Origin: Rhizobium sullae
GTDB lineage: Bacteria; Pseudomonadota; Alphaproteobacteria; Rhizobiales; Rhizobiaceae
Direction: 5' to 3'
DNA: 58,695 nt
Assembly (NCBI RefSeq): GCF_900169785.1
Contig: NZ_FWER01000032.1
Location: forward strand, 1 to 58,695
Every line of letters begins with the position of its first letter. Position 1 is the first letter of the stretch. Positions 44,547 to 52,848 of this stretch are shown piece after piece. Position numbers and translations under genes: made by a program. The notes under the pieces were generated by a model. The model did not search any database, was not told the origin of the DNA, and saw only the letters and a program-made list of their open reading frames with translations.

Positions 44547-44819
44547 CAGGCCGCCCGGCCTTGCCTCCAACGAGAGACCACTTCGCCCTCCGGCCAGCGC
44601 GTGCGGAACCGCTCGATCTTTTCGGAAAGCATGTCGACGTGCTGACGCAGGCCGTGGATTTCGGCATTGTTCTCCTCGACCATCGCCGCGTTCTGCTGCG
44701 TGATGAGTTCGACGTCGTTCACCGCGCGGGTTACCTCCTGGATGCCGGTCGATTGTTCGCTGGTCGCCGCCGAAATCTCGGTGACCAGCGGGACGACGAA
44801 CAGAAGGACTTTCGTGACA
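44547..44819 (-). pseudogene. C-terminal fragment of a methyl-accepting chemotaxis protein
   Basis: On the minus strand a frame ending at 44547 encodes VTEISAATSEQSTGIQEVTR, then AVNDVELITQQNAAMVEENN, the end of the signalling domain of a chemotaxis receptor, followed by a short basic tail. Upstream of about 44820 the similarity stops, and there is no start codon, membrane segment or hairpin tip. About 90 residues of an expected 500 or more remain, so it is a decayed remnant. Confidence 0.8.
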
Positions 44820-45168
44820 TACGGCGGCCTTGCAAAAGACGGTCGATGAAATGCATTGGAATATGCCTCAACGAACGAAGACTAAAAAACCACCGCATTC
44901 ATTCCGCGTGGCAAAGCCTATGTTCCGCCTCATCGGAACGGACAAAGTTTGCGGAAATGACATTGATGAAGGCGTAATGCGCCGCCGCAACAACGAGGAT
45001 TTGCCTTGGAAAACCGGGACTTGATCAACGCGCGGCCACCCAAACCCGGGATCGATTCCGCTTATTGTGCACTGCGCAATCGATTTATTTCGGGTGTGAC
45101 TTTCATTCGATTCCCTTGATGAACGATCCCCTCTAAAAGGACGGCATAAAAACCAGGAATCTCTTTTC
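44820..45168 (+). other. Intergenic region before the EamA transporter
   Basis: About 350 bp with no credible gene. ATTGTGCA-C-TGCGCAAT (45064-45080) is an imperfect palindrome with one mismatch and the ATTG...CAAT frame of a LysR-type site. The promoter of the next gene is probably here. Confidence 0.4.
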
Positions 45169-46077
45169 ATGCCGCGGTCTCGCAATACCCAGGGCGCAAT
45201 CTTCATGAGCATGGCCATGGCCGGCTTCTCCTCAAGCGACGCCCTCTCCAAGTCGGTCATCGGCCATATGAACGCCGGCGAGATCATCTTTATCCGCGGC
45301 GTCTTCACCAGCATTCTCGTCTATCTAATCGCCCGCCATCTGGGCGCGCTCCGCTCCTGGCGCATCGTGCTGAAACCGGTCATCATCCTGCGCATCGTTT
45401 GCGAAGTGATCGCTGCAATCACCTATATCACGGCGCTCGGATTGATGCCGATCGCCAATGCCTCGGCCATCCTACAGTCCCTGCCGCTTGTCGTGACCTT
45501 CGGGGCAGCGCTCTTCTTCCGCGAGCCCGTCGGCTGGCGGCGCTGGTCGGCGATCCTTGTCGGCCTCGTCGGCGTCCTCATCATAATCCGTCCCGGTCCC
45601 GAAGGCTTCACACCAGCCGCCCTTCTCTGCGTCGCCAGCGTTCTGGTGACGGCGGGGCGCGATCTCGCAACCCGCTCCATCGATCCCGAAATCCCCTCGC
45701 TAATGGTGACCGTCATTACTGCCATGTCGGTCGCCTTCTTCGGCGCGCTCCTGATGCCGGCGCTCGGCGGCTGGCAGCCCGTCAGCCTCACCTCGCTTCT
45801 GCACCTGCTGCTTGCTTCGGTCCTGGTGCTGATCGGCTATCAATCCGTCATCCTCGCAATGCGCACCGGCGAGATCTCCTTCGTCGCGCCCTTCCGCTAT
45901 ACGAGCCTGATCTTCTCAGCGCTTCTTGGCGTCTTCTTCTTCGCCGAAGTGCCGGATTTCTGGACGCTCTGTGGCGCCGCGGTTGTCATCGCGTCCGGCC
46001 TCTATACCTTCTATCGCGAGGCCAAACGCCGCGTGCCGCCAATGGCGCAGGAATCCGAACCCAGAAGCCCAGTCTGA
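45169..46077 (+). CDS. DMT superfamily transporter (EamA)
   Basis: 302 residues with ten predicted membrane helices in two EamA repeats. First repeat: GEIIFIRGVFTSILVYLIAR and IANASAILQSLPLVVTFGAA; second: GEISFVAPFRYTSLIFSALL. These are the usual drug/metabolite-transporter motifs. Substrate unknown. mobA begins 8 nt after its stop, so it may be cotranscribed with mobAB. Confidence 0.9.
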   Translation: MPRSRNTQGAIFMSMAMAGFSSSDALSKSVIGHMNAGEIIFIRGVFTSILVYLIARHLGALRSWRIVLKPVIILRIVCEVIAAITYITALGLMPIANASAILQSLPLVVTFGAALFFREPVGWRRWSAILVGLVGVLIIIRPGPEGFTPAALLCVASVLVTAGRDLATRSIDPEIPSLMVTVITAMSVAFFGALLMPALGGWQPVSLTSLLHLLLASVLVLIGYQSVILAMRTGEISFVAPFRYTSLIFSALLGVFFFAEVPDFWTLCGAAVVIASGLYTFYREAKRRVPPMAQESEPRSPV

Positions 46078-46085
46078 GAACCGCC

Positions 46086-46715
46086 ATGGCCGATTTTTCC
46101 TTGCAGAACACCAAAATCCCCGGCGTCATCCTTGCCGGCGGCCGTTCGTCGCGCATGGGCCAGGACAAGGCCTCCGTCATGCTCGGCGGCCGCTCGCTGC
46201 TCGATCATGCCATCGCGCGGTTATCTCCGCAGGTCTCTATAATTGCGGTAAATGCCGACAGCGAGCCGCAATGCGGATTGACGTTCATACCGGATATCGT
46301 CCCCGGCAAGGCCGGACCGATGGCCGGCATCCATGCAGCCATGGCGCATGCCGCCGCGCTTCCCGGCGTCAGCCACGTCGTGACAATCTCGATCGACAGC
46401 CCGTTCTTCCCTGCAGAGCTCGTCGCGGATTTCGCAGCCGCAATCGATTCCCCGGCAAAGATCGCAATCGCCGCCTCTGAAGGCCGCCCTCATCCCGTCT
46501 TCGGCCTCTGGCCGATTTCGCTCGCGGAGGAACTCGCCGGCTGGATCGCGACGGACGAAAAGCGCCGCGTGCGCGACTTCCTCTTGCGGCATGACGTTGC
46601 TGAAGTTTCCTTCCCGCTGCATCCGACGCGCGCCAGCCTTCTCGATCCTTTCTTCAACATCAACACGCCGGACGACCTGGTGGAAGCCGAACGCTGGCTG
46701 CAGGTGCTGTCATGA
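46086..46715 (+). CDS. mobA: Molybdenum cofactor guanylyltransferase
   Basis: 209 residues. Nucleotide-binding LAGGRSSRMGQDKAS near the N terminus (about 15-29), DIVPGKAGPMAGI and the ISIDSPFFP motif, then FFNINTPDDL near the end, all typical of MobA. It joins GMP to molybdopterin to make the guanine-dinucleotide cofactor. Starts 8 nt after the EamA stop; its TGA overlaps the ATG of mobB. Confidence 0.94.
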   Translation: MADFSLQNTKIPGVILAGGRSSRMGQDKASVMLGGRSLLDHAIARLSPQVSIIAVNADSEPQCGLTFIPDIVPGKAGPMAGIHAAMAHAAALPGVSHVVTISIDSPFFPAELVADFAAAIDSPAKIAIAASEGRPHPVFGLWPISLAEELAGWIATDEKRRVRDFLLRHDVAEVSFPLHPTRASLLDPFFNINTPDDLVEAERWLQVLS

Positions 46716-47260
46716 CCGGACCACGCATTTTCGGAATCGCCGGCTGGAAGAATTCGGGCAAGACCGGCCTTGCCGTCCGCCTCGTCGAGGAATTCACCCG
46801 CCGCGGCTATTGCATCTCGACGATAAAGCACGCCCACCACGATTTCGACATCGACAAGGTCGGCGCCGACAGCTACCGCCACCGCCAGGCGGGTGCGCAT
46901 GAGGTAACGATCGTGTCCGGCACCCGCTACGCCATCATGCACGAGCTGCGCGGAGCACCTGAACCAAGCTTCGAGGAAATCCTCGCCCGCCTCGCGCCCT
47001 GCGACCTGGTGCTGATCGAAGGCTACAAGCGCGAACCGATCCCGAAGATCGAAGCGCGCCGCCAGGAAGCCGCCAGGCGCGATCCGCTGGCACCGGCCGA
47101 CCCGCATATCTGCGCCATCGCCGCCGACCATCCCATCACGGACACCGACCTGCCGGTCTTCAATCTCGATGATACGACAGAGATCGCCGATTTCATCGCC
47201 GCCAGGATCGGTCTAGGAGAAGCCTCCCCTTCTCCCCAGCGGGGAGAAGATGTCCCTTAG
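46712..47260 (+). CDS. mobB: Molybdopterin-guanine dinucleotide biosynthesis protein B
   Basis: 182 residues with a P-loop GWKNSGKTGL near residues 9-18, the STIKHAHHDFDIDKVGADSY block, and the LVLIEGYKREPIPKIE motif. It is a GTP-binding partner of MobA that assists guanine-dinucleotide cofactor formation. ATGA overlap with mobA shows translational coupling. A palindromic repeat element overlaps its 3' end. Confidence 0.94.
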   Translation: MTGPRIFGIAGWKNSGKTGLAVRLVEEFTRRGYCISTIKHAHHDFDIDKVGADSYRHRQAGAHEVTIVSGTRYAIMHELRGAPEPSFEEILARLAPCDLVLIEGYKREPIPKIEARRQEAARRDPLAPADPHICAIAADHPITDTDLPVFNLDDTTEIADFIAARIGLGEASPSPQRGEDVP

Positions 47261-47386
47261 CACTGATGAGGGCGTGAGCGACGACAGGAGAGAACGGCCG
47301 GAGCGATAAGCGACGGGCGAGTTTGCCGCACCGTCCCCGTCATATCCGGCCCTGCGGGCCACCTTCTCCCCGCTGGGGAGAAGGTG
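47229..47386. repeat. Rhizobial intergenic palindromic repeat (long copy)
   Basis: Two strong palindromes frame a spacer of about 110 bp: CTTCTCCCC-AGC-GGGGAGAAG (47229-47249) and CACCTTCTCCCC-GCT-GGGGAGAAGGTG (47360-47386, 12-bp perfect stem). The two also match each other, so the element could fold as one long hairpin. The architecture resembles RIME-type mosaic elements of rhizobia. The left palindrome lies inside the end of mobB. The right one may also act as terminator for the convergent genes. Confidence 0.65.
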
Positions 47387-47397
47387 AAACGCACGCC

Positions 47398-49581
47398 TTA
47401 CTGGTTCGACGCGACGGGGCGCACCAGCGCCGTGACACGGCGGATGGTCACGCGGCGGTTTTCCTGTTCCGGACCGTCCGTATTGACCTTCAGATAGCGC
47501 TCGCCATAACCCTGCGTGGCGAGGTTTTCCGGTGGAATGCCATAGACATCCGTCAGCACGTTGGCGACTGATTCGGCACGCTGGTCCGAAAGGACGAGAT
47601 TGCTCTGGTCGGAGCCGACGGCATCCGTATGGCCTTCGATCAGGAAGGTCTCGCTCTGATCCTTTTGAAGCACCTCGTTCATCGCATCCGCAACCTTGCG
47701 CAGGCTCCGGGCCTGGCTCATCGGGATCTCGGCGCTACCCGTCGCGAAAGTGATCGTATCGAGGTCGATGCGGCGCACCTTGTCGCGGATACGGGCCGAA
47801 TACTTCACCTCGTTCAGCGAATAGACGCGCTCGACGGGTTCCACAGGCGGCTCGCTCAGGAACTCGTAATAATCGCGGTCCGGATCGCTGCTGGTATCGA
47901 TGATGTAGTCGCGCACCGGGATAGCCAGCCGCATCGGCGGCAGATCGGCGCCCGGATCCTCGAAGTAGCCGCGGTCCGGATCATCGTAGAGTTCCGGCGA
48001 ATAGTAGAGAACATATTCGCGGCCGCCGCTATCGATGCGCGAGCGCTGAATGATGTCGCCATAGCGGTTGCGGATGGTCACGATGCGATAGCCTTCCGGG
48101 CGCTCGATCGTCTCGCGGTAGCGGTCTCGCGAAAGTTGTTCGTAGATCGGCTGTTCGCCGTCCCTGAGGAAGCGACGGTCGTCATCGCTGCGCACCACGA
48201 TGCGGTTGTTGAACTGCATGATGATGCGGTTGTCGTCACCCTCGTAGCGCTCGACGCGCGCTCCTTCGGGGCTCATGAACTCCGGCCTGCGCTCGAGCCT
48301 GCGGCCCTCTTCGCTCGTCACCGCTTCAAACTTGACTGGAGGACGGCGCTGGCCTTCCGGCGCGAGTTGCGCATCGGCGTCGGATTTCGGCGCGGCGATG
48401 ACCTGCTGCTCTGCCGCACGCTGACGGTCGCGTTGACGCCGTCCGCCCTGGCCGGCAGTGCGGTCCGCATCCTTGTCGCTGTCGAGCACGGCGGCACCGT
48501 TCTCGACTGGCAGGACCACCGTCTCGTTGCTCTTGCTCGGATCCTCGGCGATCTGCTTGCGGCGTTCGAGTTCTTCCGGGGTCACCTTCTCAGGCGCAGG
48601 AATGGCTTGCTCCGTCGGCTGCGCACCACCGGCCGGCTGTTCGCCAGTCGGCGCTCCGGGCTGGACAGGCACCTGTTCGCCCTGCTGTTGCAGCGGCTGT
48701 TCGCCGCCTTCAGCGGGCTTCTGCGCCTCGCCCGGCTCTGCGGGTACCGGCGGCTTTTCCGGTGCTGGAGATTTGGCAGGCACGGGAGGCTTCTCAGGAG
48801 CAGCCTGGTCCTCGGCCGGCTTCTGTTCCGGCTGGGCAGTCGTGGCGGGTTTCCGGCCCGGCTTCACTGCAGGCTGCTCGCCTTCAGTCGCCTGCTGCTT
48901 GTCGCGCTTACGCGGACGCTGCTGCTCAGGTTGTGCCTCTTCCGTCTGCGGTTTCGGCTCTTCAGCCTGCGGCTGCGCTTCGCCCTGCTGCGGCGCTACC
49001 GGCTCCTGCTGCTGTTCGGGAGCGGCCTGCTCCGGTGCGGCTTGACGCTTCTTGCGCCGCGGCTGTTCTTCGCTCGGTTGAGCCTGCTCTGCTTCCGGCG
49101 CCTGCTGGGTTTCCGGCGCTGCCTGCCGCTGCTTGCGGCGCGGCGCCTCCGGGGCTACCTGCTCCTGCTGCGGTTCGGGAGCGGCCTGCTCCGGTGCGGC
49201 TTGACGCTTCTTGCGCCGCGGCTGCTCTTCGCTCGGCTGAGCCTGCTGTGCTTCCGGAGCCTGCTGCGGCTCGGGTGCTGCCTCGCGCCGCTTGCGGCGC
49301 GGCGCTTCCTGCTCGGCCTGCGGCGCCTCCCGCTGCGGTGCTGCCTCCGGCTGCTGCTCCTGCGCAGGCTGCTCTGCTGGCCGCTTGCGTCTCTTCTTCA
49401 GAAGCTCTTCTTCCGAAGGCGCAGCATCCTGCGCCACCTCGTAGCTGCCGCTGATCACCTGCGGCGCGGGCCGCACGGCGCTTCCACCGGCCGCAGTCGC
49501 TGCATCGGCTGGCGACATGGCCAGCGACAGCGAAAGCAGCGGGAAAGCCGCGCTGGCAAACAATCTTGATTTCATACCCAT
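47398..49581 (-). CDS. OmpA-family envelope protein with long repetitive disordered region
   Basis: 727 residues with GAGGA 7 nt before the start. Signal peptide KSRLFASAAFPLLSLSLAMS, cut near ADA. Residues about 50-370 are low-complexity, rich in Gln, Glu, Pro, Ala, with repeated PRRKKRQAAPEQAAPE units. Residues about 410-600 are a folded region with many Arg/Asp strands (RIVTIRNRYGDIIQRSRIDS). The C terminus is an OmpA peptidoglycan-binding domain (FATGSAEIP, IEGHTDAVGSDQSNLVLSDQ). It should tether the outer membrane or periplasm to the cell wall, with the repeats as a flexible linker. Known relatives are similarly built, but function is untested. Confidence 0.85.
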   Translation of the reverse strand: MGMKSRLFASAAFPLLSLSLAMSPADAATAAGGSAVRPAPQVISGSYEVAQDAAPSEEELLKKRRKRPAEQPAQEQQPEAAPQREAPQAEQEAPRRKRREAAPEPQQAPEAQQAQPSEEQPRRKKRQAAPEQAAPEPQQEQVAPEAPRRKQRQAAPETQQAPEAEQAQPSEEQPRRKKRQAAPEQAAPEQQQEPVAPQQGEAQPQAEEPKPQTEEAQPEQQRPRKRDKQQATEGEQPAVKPGRKPATTAQPEQKPAEDQAAPEKPPVPAKSPAPEKPPVPAEPGEAQKPAEGGEQPLQQQGEQVPVQPGAPTGEQPAGGAQPTEQAIPAPEKVTPEELERRKQIAEDPSKSNETVVLPVENGAAVLDSDKDADRTAGQGGRRQRDRQRAAEQQVIAAPKSDADAQLAPEGQRRPPVKFEAVTSEEGRRLERRPEFMSPEGARVERYEGDDNRIIMQFNNRIVVRSDDDRRFLRDGEQPIYEQLSRDRYRETIERPEGYRIVTIRNRYGDIIQRSRIDSGGREYVLYYSPELYDDPDRGYFEDPGADLPPMRLAIPVRDYIIDTSSDPDRDYYEFLSEPPVEPVERVYSLNEVKYSARIRDKVRRIDLDTITFATGSAEIPMSQARSLRKVADAMNEVLQKDQSETFLIEGHTDAVGSDQSNLVLSDQRAESVANVLTDVYGIPPENLATQGYGERYLKVNTDGPEQENRRVTIRRVTALVRPVASNQ
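49003..49267 (-). repeat. Near-identical direct repeats in the OmpA-family gene
   Basis: About 105 bp at 49003-49108 recurs at 49162-49267 with only a few changes, offset 159 bp (53 codons, in frame). Each copy encodes a QPSEEQPRRKKRQAAPEQ-type unit. In-frame tandem duplication is the likely origin, and copy number may vary between strains. Confidence 0.75.
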
Positions 49582-49908
49582 TGGGTTTCCTCGTCTTCTT
49601 GTTAGAACCTTTTGGAACGCCTGCTGAGGCGTTCCGGCGATTCTTGGGCGGATTCGAAAACGAAATCGCCCAAATCCGGATTTGTTCCTGTTGTTTTAGG
49701 AAGCCCGTCATTAACCCGGTATGAATGCTGCGGTTCGCTGCCGTTCATCTTTGCCACAGTTTGCGCCGCACCATTCCGCTGCGATTCCAGTTGCAATTTG
49801 CGGAAAAAAGGTTTGATTATCGGGCCAAGGCGGTGTCTATGCCCGCCGAATTCAGGCCGCTGGCGGATAAGAAGAAGACGCAGCGGCCAACCAACAGAGA
49901 GGATCATC
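49582..49908. other. Divergent region between the OmpA-family gene and the ABC operon
   Basis: About 330 bp without a gene. GGAACGCC (49614-49621) pairs with GGCGTTCC (49628-49635), and TTGGGCGG (49644-49651) with TCGCCCAA (49666-49673). Both hairpins would lie in the leader of the OmpA-family mRNA. GAGAGG at 49896-49901 is the ribosome-binding site of the ABC gene. Confidence 0.5.
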
Positions 49909-50682
49909 ATGCGTATCTCCACCCGTTTTCTCGCCGCAGCCTCGCTCGCCGCGATGTCCCTCTTCGCCGGTTCGGCAATGGCCGATGGCGAGAAGTACGT
50001 GATCGGCACCGACTCGACCTACCCGCCCTTCGAATTCGTTGACGCCAGTGGCGAGATCAAGGGCTTCGACATCGACATCGCCAAGGCGCTGTGCGCGGAA
50101 ATGAAGGCTGAATGCTCCTTCGTCAGCAGCGACTGGGACGGCATCATCCCTGCGCTGCAGGCCAAGAAGTTCGATATGATCGTTTCGTCCATGTCGATCA
50201 CGCCGGAGCGTCTGAAGCTCGTCGACTTCAGCAACAAATACTACAACACGCCGCCGGCCGTCGCCGTGCCGAAGGACTCGACGATCGCCGACGTCGCCGG
50301 CCTGAAAGGCAAGACGATCGGCGCGCAGACCTCGACGACGCACGCCAACTACTCCGAAAAGCACCTTGCCGACACGGAGCTCAAGCTTTATCCGACCGCC
50401 GACGAGTACAAGCTCGACCTTTCGAACGGCCGTATCGACGCCGCCATCGACGACGTCGTCGTTCTTTCTGAATGGGTCAAGTCGGAAGCCGGCGCCTGCT
50501 GCAAGATCCTGACGACGCTTCCCGTCGACAAGGAAATCAACGGCGAGGGTGCCGGCATCGCCGTGCGTCAGGGCGACCCGCTCAAGGACAAGCTGAACAC
50601 CGCAATCGCAGCGATCCGCGCCAGCGGCAAGTACAAGGAAATCCAGGACAAGTACTTCGACTTCAACGTTTACGGCGAATAG
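49909..50682 (+). CDS. Amino-acid ABC transporter substrate-binding protein
   Basis: 257 residues with a signal peptide (RISTRFLAAASLAAMSLFAG, cleavage after AMA). Family 3 solute-binding motifs: IGTDSTYPPFEFVDASGEIK, GFDIDIAKALCAEM, DWDGIIPALQAKKFDMIVSS and MSITPERL. This is the lysine/arginine/ornithine-histidine type (HisJ/ArgT-like); the exact ligand cannot be read. A terminator-like hairpin separates it from the permease genes, which would make this protein the most abundant part of the system. Confidence 0.93.
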   Translation: MRISTRFLAAASLAAMSLFAGSAMADGEKYVIGTDSTYPPFEFVDASGEIKGFDIDIAKALCAEMKAECSFVSSDWDGIIPALQAKKFDMIVSSMSITPERLKLVDFSNKYYNTPPAVAVPKDSTIADVAGLKGKTIGAQTSTTHANYSEKHLADTELKLYPTADEYKLDLSNGRIDAAIDDVVVLSEWVKSEAGACCKILTTLPVDKEINGEGAGIAVRQGDPLKDKLNTAIAAIRASGKYKEIQDKYFDFNVYGE

Positions 50683-50711
50683 GAAAACTTGTAACTGACC
50701 GGCAAAGACGG

Positions 50712-50741
50712 TGGCGGAAGGCTTGCTCTTCCGCCATTTTT
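50712..50741 (+). terminator. Attenuating hairpin between binding protein and permeases
   Basis: TGGCGGAAG (50712-50720) pairs with CTTCCGCCA (50728-50736), loop 7 nt, followed by TTTTTGTTT. It stands in the gap between the binding-protein and permease genes, a usual place for partial termination in ABC operons. Confidence 0.85.
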
Positions 50742-50795
50742 GTTTGACAACCATGGAAAGATCAAAACGGCATAAGCCGTGAGGGGAAAGTTGGC

Positions 50796-51599
50796 ATGGG
50801 CGGATTGTCTTCCGCGCTGGGCTCGTTCTGGGCCTGGATAGGATATATCTTCGATCCGCTGTGCGGGCCTGCCGGCGTTTTCACCTGGTTCGGCCCATCG
50901 ACCATCCTCGCCTGCGGCAATGCAGGCTGGGGCGACGAAATCGCGCTCGGCCTGAAGACCACCGTCAGCGTGGCGCTTTTGACACTTCCCGTCGGTCTCC
51001 TCATCGGCTTCTTCGTTGCGCTCGGCCAGCAATCGGAAGAAAAGTCCGTGCGGCTCGCATCCGGCATCTACACCACGATCTTCCGCGGCCTGCCCGAGTT
51101 GCTGACGCTCTTCATCATCTATTACGGCATGCAGATCCTGATCCAGTCAGTGCTCTTCTCGTTCGGCTCTGAGCAGCGGGTCGAGATCAATGCCTTCATA
51201 GCCGGCATGATCGCGCTCTCGGTGGTCTTTTCCGCCTATTGCGCGGAAGTGCTGCTGTCGGCCTTCCGCGCTATTCCGAGGGGCCAGTACGAAGCCGGGT
51301 ATGCGCTCGGCCTTCATCACGGCCGCACGCTCGGCCTGATCGTCCTGCCGCAGTTGATCCGAATTGCGCTTCCCGGTCTCACGAACCTGTGGATGATCCT
51401 GCTCAAGGACACGTCCTACGTCTCGATCATCGGCCTTGCCGACATCCTGCGCCAGACAGGCGTCGCCGTCCGCGTCACCAAGCAGGCCTTCTTCTTCTAC
51501 ATCATCGCCTGCGCCCTCTACCTTGCGCTGGCGGTCATCTCGTCGATCGGCCTCAGCTATATCGAACGCTGGGCGAAGCGATCGGAGGTCCGCCGGTGA
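50796..51599 (+). CDS. Amino-acid ABC transporter permease (HisQ-like)
   Basis: 267 residues with five or six membrane helices. The permease signature lies in EVLLSAFRAIPRGQYEAGYA followed by LGLHHGRTLGLIVLPQLIRI. The helix ALKTTVSVALLTLPVGLLIG type start is usual for HisQ/GlnP permeases. Paired with the next gene by a 4-bp GTGA overlap. Confidence 0.92.
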   Translation: MGGLSSALGSFWAWIGYIFDPLCGPAGVFTWFGPSTILACGNAGWGDEIALGLKTTVSVALLTLPVGLLIGFFVALGQQSEEKSVRLASGIYTTIFRGLPELLTLFIIYYGMQILIQSVLFSFGSEQRVEINAFIAGMIALSVVFSAYCAEVLLSAFRAIPRGQYEAGYALGLHHGRTLGLIVLPQLIRIALPGLTNLWMILLKDTSYVSIIGLADILRQTGVAVRVTKQAFFFYIIACALYLALAVISSIGLSYIERWAKRSEVRR

Positions 51600-52426
51600 G
51601 CTATGCGGAAACCCTCATCCCGCCACAGCCGGCGCCGAAGGAAATCGTGAAGCCGTTAACCGGCACGCGCGTTGTCGGCTCGCTCCTCGTCCTCCTGTGG
51701 GCGCTGCTTGCCGCGGGCCTGATCTACATGGTGATCGCCGGCTGGGACGTGGACAAGTTCACGCGCTACGGGCCGCGCTACCTGCATGGGCTCGGCACCA
51801 CCATTCTGCTCGTCACGATCTCGGTCATCTTCGGTGCAGCGCTTTCGCTGCCGCTCGCCTTCGCGCGCATGTCGAGGAACAGGATCATCAGCACGCTTGC
51901 CTATTGCTACGTCTACGTGTTCCGCGGCACGCCGCTCCTGGCGCAGCTCTTCCTGATCTACTACGGCCTCGGTGGCTTCCGCGTGCAGCTCGAATCCGCC
52001 GGCCTCTGGTGGTTCTTCCGTGACGCCTGGTATTGCGGCCTCTTTTCGATGACTATCAATACCGCCGCCTATCAGGCCGAAATCCTGCGCGGCGCCATCG
52101 AAAGCGTGCCGCATGGCCAGCACGAGGCGGCGTCGGCACTCGGCATTCACAAGGCGGTTGCCTTCCGCAAGATCGTCCTGCCGCAGGCGCTCATCGTGGC
52201 GCTGCGCCCTTACGGCAATGAAATCATCCTGCTGATCAAGGGTTCAGCCGTCGTCGCCATCATCACCGTGCTCGATCTGATGGGCGAGACCCGCTATGCC
52301 TTCTCGCGCACCTTCGACTACCAGACCTATCTCTGGGCTGCGATCTTCTATCTATCGATGGTCGAGGCGCTCCGGCATTTCTGGAACTGGATTGAGCGTC
52401 GCCTGACACGGCACCTGAAGCGCTGA
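51596..52426 (+). CDS. Amino-acid ABC transporter permease (HisM-like)
   Basis: 276 residues from the GTG at 51596, overlapping the previous stop by 4 bp (GTGA); the frame extends upstream to 51239 only as a shadow. Conserved AEILRGAIESVPHGQHEAAS and ALGIHKAVAFRKIVLPQALI mark the permease loop that contacts the ATPase. HisM-type partner of the gene above. No ATPase gene follows in the window, so the complex must borrow or import one encoded elsewhere. Confidence 0.92.
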   Translation: MSYAETLIPPQPAPKEIVKPLTGTRVVGSLLVLLWALLAAGLIYMVIAGWDVDKFTRYGPRYLHGLGTTILLVTISVIFGAALSLPLAFARMSRNRIISTLAYCYVYVFRGTPLLAQLFLIYYGLGGFRVQLESAGLWWFFRDAWYCGLFSMTINTAAYQAEILRGAIESVPHGQHEAASALGIHKAVAFRKIVLPQALIVALRPYGNEIILLIKGSAVVAIITVLDLMGETRYAFSRTFDYQTYLWAAIFYLSMVEALRHFWNWIERRLTRHLKR

Positions 52427-52430
52427 TCGC

Positions 52431-52458
52431 TGGCAGCACTCATGCGAGAGTGCTGCCA
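52431..52458 (+). terminator. Stem-loop after the ABC operon
   Basis: TGGCAGCACT (52431-52440) and AGTGCTGCCA (52449-52458) form a 10-bp perfect stem with an 8-nt loop, 5 nt after the last permease stop. There is no T run, so termination may be inefficient or the stem may protect the mRNA end. Confidence 0.6.
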
Positions 52459-52572
52459 AGTATTTGAAACTAAAACTAAATATCCTTTTCTTCCGCATCC
52501 GTCAAGCTTGCGTTAACCGAGCGATGTTTCCATAATGTTCAAGCGTTGAATGGAAACGAAAGCGAGGCTGAA

Positions 52573-52839
52573 ATGAACAAGGACTTCGAAAAGCAGCTTC
52601 AGGGATACGGGCTGACCACCGCCCACATCCTCTACCGTCTACCAGATCACCCGACGATCCTGCAGACCTACATCTGGCAAGAATACGATCTTGCTCCGGA
52701 TTTTCCCGAAATGCGCGGCTTCCTGAAATTCTGGCAGGAAAAACTGGACGGCCCGCTGCATTCGGTGCGTTACGTCCACCGCAAGCTGATCTCGGCAACG
52801 GAATGGCGCGCCTTGAAGGGCGGTTTCATCCTGCATTGA
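52573..52839 (+). CDS. usg: Usg family small protein
   Basis: 88 residues from the ATG at 52573, with GAGG upstream. The whole sequence is of the Usg type common in Rhizobiales: MNKDFEKQLQGYGLTTAHIL, LPDHPTILQTYIWQEYDLAP, FLKFWQEKLDGPLHSV. The family name is historical and the function is unknown. Convergent with the DUF2270 gene with 9 bp between stops. Confidence 0.9.
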   Translation: MNKDFEKQLQGYGLTTAHILYRLPDHPTILQTYIWQEYDLAPDFPEMRGFLKFWQEKLDGPLHSVRYVHRKLISATEWRALKGGFILH

Positions 52840-52848
52840 GGCCGCCCG

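Noticed and set aside
49003..49267. Regular repeats that could suggest a CRISPR-like array
   Set aside because: The repeats are in frame, long, and encode protein units of the OmpA-family linker; there are no spacers of uniform size or cas genes.
47629..49569. 646-residue open frame on the plus strand, Leu/Arg-rich
   Set aside because: Antisense to the repeat-rich OmpA-family gene; its repeats are only the complement of that gene.
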